Source: CAWUIO01 sp963922455 | GTDB lineage: Bacteria > Bacteroidota > Bacteroidia > Cytophagales > Microscillaceae | Assembly: GCA_963922455.1 (NCBI GenBank) | Contig: CAWUIO010000008.1 | Span: 27,018-91,017, forward strand | Length of the DNA stretch: 64,000 nt | Reading direction: 5' to 3' | In this document: piece after piece, positions 27,641 to 36,099 of the stretch | How the letters are laid out: each line of letters starts with the position of its first letter | Numbering within the stretch: position 1 is the first letter of the stretch | The notes under the pieces: model-generated | The model's input: the letters and a program-made list of their open reading frames with translations, nothing else | Database searches by the model: none | What the model was told of the DNA's origin: nothing | Translations under genes and position numbers: made by a program

Positions 27641-28111
27641 ATGGAAGAGTACATTCAGTTTATCGTTTTTATCGTGGTAGCCCTCCTGTATAACCTCTTT
27701 GGGGCGAGTAATAAAAAGAAGAAGCAGGCTCCTAAGCCTAAAAAACGCCCGCAAAGGCCCCAAAACCGCCCCCAAGTCAGCAATAAGCCTCTGCCCCAAA
27801 AGTCCCCCATGGAAATTTTTGCCGAATTGACCGGTAAAACCAACATGGCAAATACCTTCCAAACCCAAAAGAAGCCAGATCCTTACTACACCGACCAAGA
27901 AGGCCACTCGCTGGAAGGCAAGAGCTTGGAGTACATTCCCAAGCCCACGACCATGAATGACCCTTATGCCTACAAAAAGAAACGTAAAAAGCCCACCAAA
28001 CTAGTAAAACCCCAAAAAGCCGCCAAGCGAAAGCCAACTATCCGATTTGAAGATGCTGCCGACCTAAAAAAAGCTTTTATCCTCTCCGAGATTTTTCAGC
28101 GAAAGTTTTAG
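27641..28111 (+). CDS. Small membrane-anchored lysine/proline-rich Bacteroidota protein
   Basis: 156 residues. A single N-terminal membrane helix (about 5-22, FIVFIVVALLYNLF) is followed by a very basic Lys/Pro/Arg/Gln-rich region (25-60), then a less biased part. The protein ends LKKAFILSEIFQRKF. That closing phrase, and the overall membrane-helix plus basic-tail layout, recur in conserved but uncharacterised Bacteroidota proteins. No enzymatic motif is present. The stop codon is followed by structured repeat copy 7 after only 2 nt, so the repeat would lie in the 3' end of this message. Confidence 0.75.
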   Translation: MEEYIQFIVFIVVALLYNLFGASNKKKKQAPKPKKRPQRPQNRPQVSNKPLPQKSPMEIFAELTGKTNMANTFQTQKKPDPYYTDQEGHSLEGKSLEYIPKPTTMNDPYAYKKKRKKPTKLVKPQKAAKRKPTIRFEDAADLKKAFILSEIFQRKF

Positions 28112-28113
28112 TA

Positions 28114-28243
28114 GGGGCTTGCCCGCGCTTTAAACCCAGGGCTTTACCGAAACCTAATGTGCCGGCGCGGGCCGGGCTGTCACTACTCGCCTGCCCCCCG
28201 CTTGGCCATTTCGGGCTCAGACAGGCCGTTCCATCCCTAAGCT
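28114..28243 (-). repeat. Structured intergenic element, copy 7
   Basis: 130 bp beginning 2 nt after the upstream stop codon. The outermost P1 base is degraded (AGCTT with AAGCC). Arm A has an A:T closing pair (GGAACGG against TAGTGACAG), and the internal-loop position is a G:C pair. Arm B is CCCGCGC with GCGCGGG. The flank beyond the P1 end carries diverged GGTTCCC-type heptamers (28254-28275). Confidence 0.82.
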
Positions 28244-28469
28244 GAAGAATAGGGCCGGGAAGCGGGAGCCGGGACATGAGGCGAGAAGGGCGTTTGGAAC
28301 GGGGGATCGGTACGGGGGAGGATTGATAATCCCGCTGCACTTATTATGCTTGCAATAAACAGAAATTTATTGAAAGTGATATGGAATAAATTAATCTTCA
28401 AAGAAGCTCAAATTCACTTGCATCAAATTCGTAACTACTGTTGAGCATAAGACACATGTATTGGTACAC

Positions 28470-28498
28470 AAAAAAGCGGACCGATTGCTCGGCCCGCT
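28470..28498 (-). terminator. Terminator downstream of the 58-residue small gene
   Basis: AGCGGACCGA (28475-28484) pairs with TCGGCCCGCT (28489-28498) except for one internal mismatch. On the minus strand it is followed by six T residues. No other minus-strand gene ends nearby, so it supports the small gene at 28601-28777. Confidence 0.8.
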
Positions 28499-28600
28499 AC
28501 TTGAATAGGTGTCATATCCGTTCAGGAAAAAATCGGAAAATAGTTTCGTGCCGAATTCTTACTCGTGACTTCCCCCGGCACGCAGATTGTGTTTATTAAA

Positions 28601-28777
28601 TTAGTGGAACAAACTGCCCTGCTTACTGGGCAATTCACGGACTTTCTGATCAAAATCACTTTGATCTTTCCGCAGTTTAGAGAGCCCCTTGATAAACTCA
28701 TAGAGAATCTCCTGAAAACGAAGGACTTGCTCCCGAATTATCTTGGGAGAAAAATCCTGAGGTGGATTTGTGTTCAT
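28601..28777 (-). CDS. Small 58-residue protein of unknown function
   Basis: An ATG at 28777 opens a 59-codon minus-strand frame ending in TAA at 28601. The peptide begins MNTNPPQDFSPK and ends LPSKQGSLFH. Its middle (about 12-47) is an amphipathic charged helix with regular hydrophobic spacing (VLRFQEILYEFIKGLSKLR). Composition is normal for a real protein, and a terminator lies about 100 nt downstream on the same strand. The opposite strand carries an open frame of 100 codons (28565-28867) with an unlikely hydrophobic sequence, which I regard as the shadow. I recognise no family. The reading rests on composition, codon pattern and the terminator, so it is moderately sure. Confidence 0.55.
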   Translation of the reverse strand: MNTNPPQDFSPKIIREQVLRFQEILYEFIKGLSKLRKDQSDFDQKVRELPSKQGSLFH

Positions 28778-28948
28778 ACCATTTTGGTTGCATTTTTTTA
28801 TTCAAACCCTATAGGCCTGTCGGCGCTACGAAATCCAAATATTTTTGTTACAACCAGTATACTATGAATTCTGTGCCACCTGCATAACTTGCTGATTTTC
28901 AGGAAATAAAAATATAAAAAAAATCAATAAAATCCCATAATAAGAGGA

Positions 28949-28972
28949 ATGTTTTCCCAAATGGGAAAACAT
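28949..28972 (-). terminator. Perfect hairpin at the end of the MiaE-like gene
   Basis: ATGTTTTCCCA (28949-28959) is the exact inverse of TGGGAAAACAT (28962-28972), 30 nt past the stop at 29003. The following minus-strand sequence is only moderately T-rich (TCCTCTTATT), so this is a probable but not classical terminator. Confidence 0.55.
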
Positions 28973-29002
28973 CTATTTTGAGAAGGAATTTCCCATTATG
29001 AA

Positions 29003-29584
29003 TTAATGCATCCGGTCGTCCCGGATCTCTAAAGTGGCCATAATCTCAGCTTCGGCCTCTAAAAATTCGCTCAAACGGGCTTTTACGGTGTCTTCGGGGA
29101 GGTATTCTTTGGCCAATTGGACAAAATTGACGTAGTGATTGGCTTCGGAGATCATCAATTCGTGGTAAAAATTGCGCAATTCTACATCGCTGATATTTTC
29201 CGAGAGTAAGCGAAAACGCTCGCAGCTTCGGGCCTCGATGAGCGCACAAATCAGCAGTTTATCCAGTAATTGCTGGTCTCGGCTCCCTCCTTTGCGGGCC
29301 AATTGGGTCAAACGAATCACGTATTCATCTTTGCGCATACGGCCTAGGGCGATGTTCCGCTTTTTCATTTCTCGCAATACCATCCGGAAATGCCCCCACT
29401 CTTCACTTACTACCGGGCTCAAGACTTCTACCAGCTTTTCTCTTTCGGGATACTGTACAATAAGGGAAATGCAACTGGTAGCGGCTTTTTGCTCACAATA
29501 GGCGTGGTCGATAAGGATCTCACCAATATTTTTTTCGGCGATATTGACCCAACGGGGGTCGGTAGGTAGTTTAAGTCCCAACAT
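29003..29584 (-). CDS. miaE: tRNA-(ms2io6A)-hydroxylase-like protein (MiaE family)
   Basis: 193 residues from the ATG at 29584. An upstream start at 29635 would add residues not seen in the family. The sequence begins MLGLKLPTDPRWV, typical for MiaE, and carries paired carboxylate/His motifs of a ferritin-like diiron site: EEWGHFRMVL near residue 80 and SEANHYVNF near residue 155, plus helices with ILIDHAYCEQKAA and ALIEARSCERF. MiaE hydroxylates the ms2i6A base at tRNA position 37 using oxygen. MiaB/MiaA genes are not in this window. Cytoplasmic. It is followed by the hairpin at 28949-28972. Confidence 0.88.
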   Translation of the reverse strand: MLGLKLPTDPRWVNIAEKNIGEILIDHAYCEQKAATSCISLIVQYPEREKLVEVLSPVVSEEWGHFRMVLREMKKRNIALGRMRKDEYVIRLTQLARKGGSRDQQLLDKLLICALIEARSCERFRLLSENISDVELRNFYHELMISEANHYVNFVQLAKEYLPEDTVKARLSEFLEAEAEIMATLEIRDDRMH

Positions 29585-29778
29585 ATGCTCTACGATTCCT
29601 AAACAGTTTTTTAATATTGGGGCAAATTTAAGCAATCCTCAGCTCTTGTTAGGGCTTAGGTACATGGATTCTCGATTTTTAACCGGCTTCCTAGTGGTAA
29701 CCTTTGCCCACATTTGTCAATCCTCTCTTTCTCTTTACCGCTCCCGGTTCCCAGCTCCATTTTCTTCTCTGCTCCATT

Positions 29779-29908
29779 GGCTTAGGGATGGAGCGACATG
29801 TTTGAGCTCGCAGGGGCCTGTGGGGAGAGGCAGCGAGTAGCGAGAGCCCGGCCCGCGCTGGCCTTATACGGGCAAGCGGCTACTAATGGGCTTAGCGCGG
29901 GAAGCCCC
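29779..29908 (+). repeat. Structured intergenic element, copy 8
   Basis: 130 bp, ending 10 nt before the stop codon of the minus-strand porin gene. P1 is GGCTT with AAGCC. Arm A is GGGATGGAGC with GCGAGAGCCC (G.G loop, G:C closing pair), and arm B is CCCGCGC with GCGCGGG. The left flank has a GGTTCCC-like heptamer stretch (about 29742-29757) and a pyrimidine tract. Confidence 0.87.
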
Positions 29909-29917
29909 CCTGTTCTT

Positions 29918-31894
29918 TTATTTGAAAAATAGCCATTTTACCCCAAGGGAGAAGTTACGAGGCATGCCCGGATAAAAGGGAGAAGTGAGATAGCCCCCGC
30001 CAGCAGCTTGGTTGAGATAGGTAAATTTGAGGTAGATAAAAAAGTTTTGAATACGAAAATTGGTAAACACATCGATCAACAGGGCCCCATCGATTGCATA
30101 TTCATCTTGTAAGTGAAATTGCTTGGTAGCTGGCATATAGGCGTCGGCAAAATAGTTGGACTTATAATGCAATTCGGCCCCAAAGTAGGATTGAAGTACC
30201 CGACGAAAGAACAGATCTTTGAAAGCCACCCGGGCATTGATAAATAGGTCGGGAAACCGTACCAAATCGGCTCCCAAGTGGGTGGTATAGAGGGTTCGGC
30301 TGAGTATTTCAAAATAAGGCCAGCGAAGGTTCAATCCCAGTCCGCCTTGGGCAATTTGCACGGCTTGGCTGCTTTGATTGGGCTGGGCCAATTGGTCAAA
30401 ATACACGTAATTGGTCAAAATAGTATAGGAGCCCTCCGGAATGATTTCCAGCTTGCCAAACTTAAATTGAATATCCCCCCAGAAACGGTTGCTGAGGGTA
30501 CTTTGGAAGTCCTGGTCCCAAAAAAAGTGATTGCTGACCAGGCGGGTCTGGATGAGGCTGGGCAAGTATAACATACTGGATACCCCCAGGCGCATATTTT
30601 TATTGAAAAAATCGCCCCGAATACTGTAAGCACGGCCCAATTGAAACTCGGCCGAAGCCTCTAAGCGACTGCTGTCATTGAAGGAGTAAAAGAGCTTACC
30701 TCCCACAAAGTTTTCTATCCGGTTTTCTTTGAATGCCAATTGTAAAGAATCTCCATTGCTCACAAAGGCTACATCTCCGTTGATGTTGTCTCGGGAAGAC
30801 TCCCAGGTGATGATGCGGTTCCGGAAGTAAGCCTGGTAGTTAAAATTGGCAAAGGTTCCTTTGATTCCCCCTTGATTTTGAAATAAGGTATAGATACTTC
30901 CATCGGAGGTTTCGGTCTGGTCTAATAAAAAGGCGGGTAAGAGCGAATCGGCGGTAATCCCAAATTCGGGATACGATATTTGGGGATAAAAATCCAAGTT
31001 ATTGGCTAGCTCCAGATCTTGATAGGCATCTTTTTGGGTGTAGCGATCAAAGACATGAAAGATGCTGAAGCCCTCTCCTGTCTTATACTGATGGTATATG
31101 TGGTGATGATTTTGCCGATGCCGGGTTTGGGCACTGCTTCCTAAAAAGCTATTGGCTTCGTTGAGAGGAAAGAGCCCGTCATCGGGCAGGGTTGAATCGG
31201 GCTGGATGCCTCCAGATTCTTCTACTTGTTGGTTGAGATGGGCAAAGAAGTAGAGCAATTGATATTTTTCGTCTTTACTTTGGAGGTAGTTATGCAGGTA
31301 GACACTGATGTGGTCGGCCAGTTCATCCTGGGCAAAGCCATCAAAAATCTTATCCGAGTTAAAACGATTGTACCGGAAGCCTACATTCCAATTGGGATTG
31401 ATGTTTTGGGTAAACTGAAAATAAATTTTGATATCCCCCTCACTGTTTTGCGAATAGTCGGTCATCGTAAAGGGAGACTTGGTATCGTAATACCGTACAT
31501 TATCGGGCCGAAAAGCAAAAATGCGGTAGGGGTCAATGCCCGAACGGCTGCCCATAAATTCGGGGTCTTGGTAAAAGACGGGCCGCACCGCGGTGCCAAA
31601 ACTGCCTAGGTTTTGAAGGAAGTTTTCACTTTTCTGAACTGCGGTATAATGGTGAAGGGTAAATACGGTAGTGTCTAAGGTATACCTTCGGCCCGTATTT
31701 TCAAATATATCTTTTTCAGTAAAGTACTCCGTGGTTTTGGGTCCGTACACTTGCTTGGTGGAGTCATCCAGGATTTGGGCTGGAAGGTAGGCAGGTAGGC
31801 CCAGGCAAAAAAATAAAACCCAAAGTCCTATTCCAAGGTGGTAAATAAGGTATGAGGGTATTCCGAGCGTTTTTTTGAGCATCAGCGATGGCAT
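29918..31894 (-). CDS. Putative outer-membrane porin (Bacteroidota type)
   Basis: 658 residues. A signal peptide region (about 10-40, ending LPAQ) leads into a long series of amphipathic beta strands. The N-terminal part has VRPVFYQDPEFMGSRSG and DYSQNSEGDIKIYFQFTQN, recognisable from the Bacteroidota putative porin family (PF14121). It ends NFSLGVKWLFFK, with aromatic residues near the terminus as for an outer-membrane barrel. The size suggests a large barrel with an N-terminal plug-like part. The solute is unknown. It lies on the same strand as lpxK (104-nt gap), so both outer-membrane genes may be transcribed together. Confidence 0.8.
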   Translation of the reverse strand: MPSLMLKKTLGIPSYLIYHLGIGLWVLFFCLGLPAYLPAQILDDSTKQVYGPKTTEYFTEKDIFENTGRRYTLDTTVFTLHHYTAVQKSENFLQNLGSFGTAVRPVFYQDPEFMGSRSGIDPYRIFAFRPDNVRYYDTKSPFTMTDYSQNSEGDIKIYFQFTQNINPNWNVGFRYNRFNSDKIFDGFAQDELADHISVYLHNYLQSKDEKYQLLYFFAHLNQQVEESGGIQPDSTLPDDGLFPLNEANSFLGSSAQTRHRQNHHHIYHQYKTGEGFSIFHVFDRYTQKDAYQDLELANNLDFYPQISYPEFGITADSLLPAFLLDQTETSDGSIYTLFQNQGGIKGTFANFNYQAYFRNRIITWESSRDNINGDVAFVSNGDSLQLAFKENRIENFVGGKLFYSFNDSSRLEASAEFQLGRAYSIRGDFFNKNMRLGVSSMLYLPSLIQTRLVSNHFFWDQDFQSTLSNRFWGDIQFKFGKLEIIPEGSYTILTNYVYFDQLAQPNQSSQAVQIAQGGLGLNLRWPYFEILSRTLYTTHLGADLVRFPDLFINARVAFKDLFFRRVLQSYFGAELHYKSNYFADAYMPATKQFHLQDEYAIDGALLIDVFTNFRIQNFFIYLKFTYLNQAAGGGYLTSPFYPGMPRNFSLGVKWLFFK

Positions 31895-31998
31895 ATTTGT
31901 GCAAAAAAAGGGTATTGCCAGAGTTTTAGCAAAGTTTTTTGGCTGCTTTAACGAAGTTTAACGCCAAGGATCTAAGCTTTTAGGCCCATCGTGTAAGA

Positions 31999-33075
31999 CT
32001 AGCCTTCCCCTGCCTGGGCTCCGGATACATAGTCTCGCACCAAGCTTTGAAAGGCCGCTTCTTCTTCTAAAAAGTATACTTCAATGGGCAAATAAGCCAT
32101 GGGAACCTCCTTCAAAAGTGCATCCCAGGCAGCTTCCCGGAGCTTGACCATATCTTTCTCGGTACACAGCAGGAAGTCTATGGCCTGATTATTTTGTATA
32201 AAAACATCTCGGATGTTCAGGATGTCTTTTTCGGTATAGTGATGGTGATCGGGAAATGCTAGGTGCTGTACCAAATCATACGTAGCATCGGCATAGCTAA
32301 GAAAGGTTTTCGCTTGGGCAATCCCGCTCACTAATAGGATTTTCGGCGCATGGTTGGTATCCATACTTGAGGTATTTCCTCGAAAAAAAACCGGATCACC
32401 ATACCGTATCCCACTAAAAAACAGGGGAGTTTCGGGTCGGGCATATCGGGCAATCTTTTGCTTAAACTCCGTTTTTTGAGTCTCAGGCATATCCTCGGGG
32501 CATTTACTCACGATAATTGCATCGGCCCTTTGCGCCCCCCAGCGGCTTTCGCGCAAACGTCCGGCCGGAAAGGGATAATCTTTAAAAAAGGGCCTATGGT
32601 AGTTACACAGCAATAGGTTCAAACCCGCTTGTAAAGGGCGATGTTGATAGGCATCATCTAGTACAATACAATGTACCTCGGGGCGGTCTAGCAAAATATG
32701 GGGAATGGCTTCTATCCGGGACTCCCCTACCGCCACCGCCACATCCGGCCCAAATTTACGGTAAAATTGCATAGGCTCGTCCCCAATATCTTGGGCTTGA
32801 TGATGGGCTTGGGCCAGTAAAAAGCCCTTGCTTTTCCGTTTATATCCCCGGCTCAAGGTTGCCAAGGCATACTCTGCTTTTAATAGCCGAAGGAGATACT
32901 CTACGTGAGGAGTTTTACCACTTCCTCCCACGGTGAGGTTACCTACCTGTATAGTTGCCACTGTAAAACGCATCGATCGGAAATACCCGGTATCATACAA
33001 ATAATTCCGAACTTGCGTTATAGCTTTATAGGCCCAACTAAATGGCATGAGAAGGAATTGAAAGAATCTTGGCAT
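31999..33075 (-). CDS. lpxK: Tetraacyldisaccharide 4'-kinase
   Basis: 358 residues. The P-loop GNLTVGGSGKTP is at residues 45-56. Family landmarks follow: TLSRGYKRKSKG, DIGDEPMQF and VLDDAYQHRPL, then AGRLRES. A hydrophobic N-terminus associates with the inner membrane. LpxK adds the 4'-phosphate to the lipid A precursor (tetraacyldisaccharide 1-phosphate) using ATP, which points to lipopolysaccharide synthesis in this Gram-negative organism. It is divergent from the radical SAM gene at 33174, with a 98-nt shared upstream region. Confidence 0.95.
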   Translation of the reverse strand: MPRFFQFLLMPFSWAYKAITQVRNYLYDTGYFRSMRFTVATIQVGNLTVGGSGKTPHVEYLLRLLKAEYALATLSRGYKRKSKGFLLAQAHHQAQDIGDEPMQFYRKFGPDVAVAVGESRIEAIPHILLDRPEVHCIVLDDAYQHRPLQAGLNLLLCNYHRPFFKDYPFPAGRLRESRWGAQRADAIIVSKCPEDMPETQKTEFKQKIARYARPETPLFFSGIRYGDPVFFRGNTSSMDTNHAPKILLVSGIAQAKTFLSYADATYDLVQHLAFPDHHHYTEKDILNIRDVFIQNNQAIDFLLCTEKDMVKLREAAWDALLKEVPMAYLPIEVYFLEEEAAFQSLVRDYVSGAQAGEG

Positions 33076-33173
33076 GTGAAATTCCCGTAATTTGGGTATT
33101 ATTTTTTTAGGGGCCTTTGCCGTAAAGTTCTTAAAAACTGGCCGAATTTAGGAAATCTTTTTTAATCCAAGCT

Positions 33174-34160
33174 ATGCGACTCGTCCGTAAACCCGTGCTT
33201 TGTAATTATTACCTTACCTACCGCTGTAATGCCGCTTGTGGGTTTTGTGACATTTGGGAGCGTCCATCCCCGTATGTGAAGCCTCATCAGGTTTTTCAAA
33301 ATTTGCGTGACTTAAAGCGTTTGGGGGTCAAAGTGATCGATTTTACAGGAGGAGAGCCTCTCCTCCACCGCGAATTGGATTTATTTCTTACGGAAGCCAA
33401 GCGTTTGGGCTTTATCACGACACTCACCACCAATGGGCTCCTCTATCCCAAATGGGCCGAAAGGCTCCGGGGCAAGGTAGATATGTTGCACTTTTCCTTA
33501 GACGCTTCCCAAGCTGAAGTCCACGATGCTATGCGGGGAGTAAAATGCTTCGATTTTGTACTCCGATCTATGGATATTGCCCAATCTTTGGGGGAAAAGC
33601 CTGATATTTTATTTACTGTCTTTGAAGAAAACCTGGATGATATTGCCCGAGTTTACGAAGAAATTACCTTGCCCCGTAAGCTCGTCCTCTTGCTCAATCC
33701 TGTATTTGACTATAATGAGGTAGAAACCGGACATGGCCTGTCCCCTGAGGCCTTGAACGAACTGGAAAAATGGGGCAAAAAACCTTGGGTGTACCTCAAC
33801 CAAGGGTTTATCCAACTCCGTCGAGACGGGGGCAATCAAATTGACCGTCCGGTTTGCCGAGCGGCCAGTTCTACTTTGGTTATTTCGCCCGAAAATCAAC
33901 TAGTGCTACCATGCTATCACTTGGGGAGTCAAAGCTTTCCAATAGACAACCAGCTTTACGACCTATATCGCAGCGCCCAAATTAAGACCTGGATTTCCCA
34001 AGAAGGCAAGCTCCCCGCATGTCAAGGTTGTGTAATAAATTGCTACATGCAGCCCTCTTTTGCCGTAGAAATGAATAAATATTTTTGGAAAGCATTGCCC
34101 AGTACCCTAAAATATAACCACATGAAAGGCACTTGGAGAAAACTTTTACCTTGGAATTGA
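33174..34160 (+). CDS. Radical SAM protein with SPASM-like C-terminal cysteines
   Basis: 328 residues, no signal. The iron-sulfur motif C-x3-C-x2-C is at Cys18, Cys22 and Cys25 (RCNAACGFCDIW). The SAM-binding GGEPLL lies near residue 62, and the strand TTLTTNGLL follows. The C-terminus has more cysteines (CRAASS, LPCYHL, then ACQGCVINCYM), consistent with a SPASM/Twitch-type auxiliary cluster. Such enzymes modify peptides or make cofactors (PqqE, AnSME types), or attach groups to lipids. I see no small precursor peptide next to it except a doubtful 38-codon frame at 34240-34356. The reaction is unknown. Confidence 0.9.
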   Translation: MRLVRKPVLCNYYLTYRCNAACGFCDIWERPSPYVKPHQVFQNLRDLKRLGVKVIDFTGGEPLLHRELDLFLTEAKRLGFITTLTTNGLLYPKWAERLRGKVDMLHFSLDASQAEVHDAMRGVKCFDFVLRSMDIAQSLGEKPDILFTVFEENLDDIARVYEEITLPRKLVLLLNPVFDYNEVETGHGLSPEALNELEKWGKKPWVYLNQGFIQLRRDGGNQIDRPVCRAASSTLVISPENQLVLPCYHLGSQSFPIDNQLYDLYRSAQIKTWISQEGKLPACQGCVINCYMQPSFAVEMNKYFWKALPSTLKYNHMKGTWRKLLPWN

Positions 34161-34338
34161 TATAAAAAGATAGGAAAATTGACCATTAAGGCTTAAAAAC
34201 GAGGGTTTTGCCAATTTAATTAGTTCTAAGGGTGCAACTATGCATTCTAAACAAATTGGCATAAAATTGATATCTCGTACAGATTTGCACAAAAAATTAA
34301 GCATAGTTTTAAACAAACTGTTGAAGAGATTAGTTAAA

Positions 34339-34368
34339 TTTGTACTAAGATTTTAAACAGTATTTTTT
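34339..34368 (+). promoter_or_regulatory. Candidate promoter inside the 34.2-34.5 kb gap
   Basis: TTTG (34339-34342) and TATTTTTT (34361-34368) are separated by 18 nt, close to the Bacteroidota -33/-7 arrangement but with one mismatch in the -7 box. A terminator begins about 70 nt downstream. The inverted repeats TTTAAACAGT (34352-34361) and ACTGTTTAAA (34409-34418) flank the presumed start. Confidence 0.25.
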
Positions 34369-34436
34369 TAACTGAGGGGTTGGGACTTAGCAATATCATA
34401 GGATTCACACTGTTTAAATGATTTTTTAAACTTAGA

Positions 34437-34467
34437 AGAAGGGCGAATTAATCGCCCTTCTTTTTTT
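34437..34467 (+). terminator. Rho-independent terminator, plus strand
   Basis: A perfect 10-bp stem, AGAAGGGCGA (34437-34446) with TCGCCCTTCT (34452-34461), a five-base loop and seven T residues. It may end the radical SAM transcript, 276 nt past its stop, or a short RNA from the gap before it. It lies only 3 nt from the minus-strand stop at 34470. Confidence 0.85.
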
Positions 34468-34469
34468 GT

Positions 34470-35564
34470 TTAGCCCCGCAATTGACTGATAGCCTTGCCC
34501 AGAAGCATGGCAAAAATATCGGAGTTACGCTCAAACTCAAGGAACTGGTTTTGGTCGGCCTCCTTGTATATTTCTATACCATTACTAAAAACGATGAAAT
34601 CCATAATCCGGCTTAGGAGGATTACCTTATCTCCTTGCTGGCCTTTAAAAAAGATTCGTTTGTTGGTCAGATAGAGGGTCCCGGTATCTCCAACCTTCCA
34701 TTCATCGGTGGATATAGGATTATGATCGGGTTCTTTGCCCCGCCAGTAGAGTCCTTTGGCTATTTTGAGGGTGAGGCTGGAGCGGCTATAATTTTTTTGT
34801 CCGGGAGTTTTTAAGTGGTCGTGCCACTGCGCATTTTCGGCAATATAGTAGCATTTTTCACTGCGAGGAATATTGATGTCTACCACCAATTCGGGCATAT
34901 CATCGTTCTCGATTTGCCAGTAGAGCTTATACTTTTCTAAGTCGGTCTTGGTCGCATCGTCCAATTTCATCTCGGCATTGAGGTTTTGAGCAATAGCATA
35001 CAATTGCTTCTCCTCTTCGGGGGTGAGCCGGGCATCGGCGATGGCATCGTTCATAAATCGGCGAATGAGCTCTTGTCCGCTGGTTTCGTAAATGTCTTGG
35101 GCTACTTCATCGGGAAGTTTGAGGTCATTTTGTAGTTGCTCGATAAAGCCCCTTTCGCTTTCATCCAGTTCCCCGTCTTCAATGACCTTTTCCACTTCCA
35201 TTTTGTAGATTTCGCCAGCCAGTTCATGGTGGATTTCATCTACTTCTTTGTCATTGAGGCCGAGGAGGTACTTGAGTTGTTTCAGATCTTCCAACTCTCC
35301 CTTGGAGATGTACTTATCTTTGAGACAGGTGCTCAGATAAGCTTTATAAAATCCGGATACTTCATCATCGTAGTCTGTTTCTAAATTCACTCCGTATTTT
35401 TCGGCAATGGCGTGCACCTCCTCCACGGTAATGCTGGCAAAGTCCTTATCCGAGAGTAAATTATTAATTTCGATCAGCGCGTTTTCTTTGATCTTTTGCC
35501 CAAGTACTCTTTGAAAAAAGGAAGGTTTTTTCAAATCTTTTCTAGAGTAGGCCTGATGTTCCAT
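34470..35564 (-). CDS. TerB-like helical protein with a C-terminal PH/GRAM-like domain
   Basis: 364 residues from the ATG at 35564; a TTG five codons earlier is less likely. Residues about 25-215 are a helical tandem with TerB-like motifs such as DKYISKGELEDLKQL, IEDGELDESERGFIEQL and ADARLTPEEEKQLYAIAQ. Each has the acidic D-x-x-L/I-S/T pattern before a helix. Residues about 275-350 form a beta-rich domain with GTLYLTNKRIFFKG and VIEIYKE-like strands, typical of bacterial PH/GRAM domains that sense membranes. There is no signal peptide. Function unknown; a metal-sensing or envelope-stress role would be inference only. A terminator lies directly past its stop on the opposite strand. Confidence 0.7.
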   Translation of the reverse strand: MEHQAYSRKDLKKPSFFQRVLGQKIKENALIEINNLLSDKDFASITVEEVHAIAEKYGVNLETDYDDEVSGFYKAYLSTCLKDKYISKGELEDLKQLKYLLGLNDKEVDEIHHELAGEIYKMEVEKVIEDGELDESERGFIEQLQNDLKLPDEVAQDIYETSGQELIRRFMNDAIADARLTPEEEKQLYAIAQNLNAEMKLDDATKTDLEKYKLYWQIENDDMPELVVDINIPRSEKCYYIAENAQWHDHLKTPGQKNYSRSSLTLKIAKGLYWRGKEPDHNPISTDEWKVGDTGTLYLTNKRIFFKGQQGDKVILLSRIMDFIVFSNGIEIYKEADQNQFLEFERNSDIFAMLLGKAISQLRG

Positions 35565-35768
35565 AATATTTAATTTCAATGATCATTTTTGAGATTCGCC
35601 GGAGCGGGCCGGAACCGGTCTGTTTTGCCAAGCATTAGCAAAAAAATATAATGCTAGCGTGTCCCGATATAAAATTAACGGAATTTTTTAGAGAATGAAT
35701 GAAAGCTAGGAGAATATGACATAATTTCCTCATAAACAGGCCGCAAACTTTATATTAAAGCGCATTTT

Positions 35769-35897
35769 GGGGCTGCCCCCGGGAGATCATGGAGTGTCTG
35801 TATTTCCCATGGACTGCCCCGGGGTCGGGCTTTCGCTACTCGCTGCCTCTACCCACAGGCCTACACGAGCTCAAACAGGCCGCTCTATCCCTCAGCC
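35769..35897 (-). repeat. Structured intergenic element, copy 9
   Basis: 129 bp. P1 is GGCTG with CAGCC, the arm-A internal loop is A.A with a G:C closing pair, and arm B is CCCCGGG with CCCGGGG, an arm-B stem sequence not seen in any other copy. It is the first of two elements in the gap 35565-36402, facing the opposite way from copy 10. Confidence 0.85.
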
Positions 35898-36099
35898 GAT
35901 TGGGGATTAGAGATAAATTAGTTTTTGGATTCCCGCCAAATGTGCCTACGTAGAACCAAGACATTGGCCAGAGGCCAAAGAATTTCGTCACGAGCCCAGA
36001 GACTCACAACCGCGACGTCTTTGCCGTCGAGAAAAGTCCCGGTTCCCGGCTCCCAGTTCCCGGCTCCCTTCTCTCCTCTCTCTTCTCTCTTCTTACAAT
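35898..36099. other. Spacer between inverted repeat copies 9 and 10
   Basis: 202 nt. The first half has no hairpin. Its minus strand reads open for about 90 codons (35918-36187), but that frame runs into copy 10 and has no recognisable domain. The second half ends in the heptamer repeat and a pyrimidine tract that leads straight into copy 10. Confidence 0.4.
36036..36068 (+). repeat. Short tandem heptamer repeat (CGGTTCC-like)
   Basis: About four and a half copies of a 7-base unit, alternating CGGTTCC and CGGCTCC with one variant CAGTTCC. Related heptamer stretches flank copies 7 and 8. It is followed by a pyrimidine tract (about 36064-36095) up to the start of copy 10. Confidence 0.75.

Noticed and set aside
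28565..28867. 100-codon plus-strand frame
   Set aside because: Composition is poor and it lies opposite the better supported 58-codon minus frame with a downstream terminator.
34240..34356. 38-codon Lys-rich frame after the radical SAM gene, considered as a RiPP precursor
   Set aside because: No leader-like or core-like features, AT-driven composition, and no maturation partner beyond the radical SAM gene.
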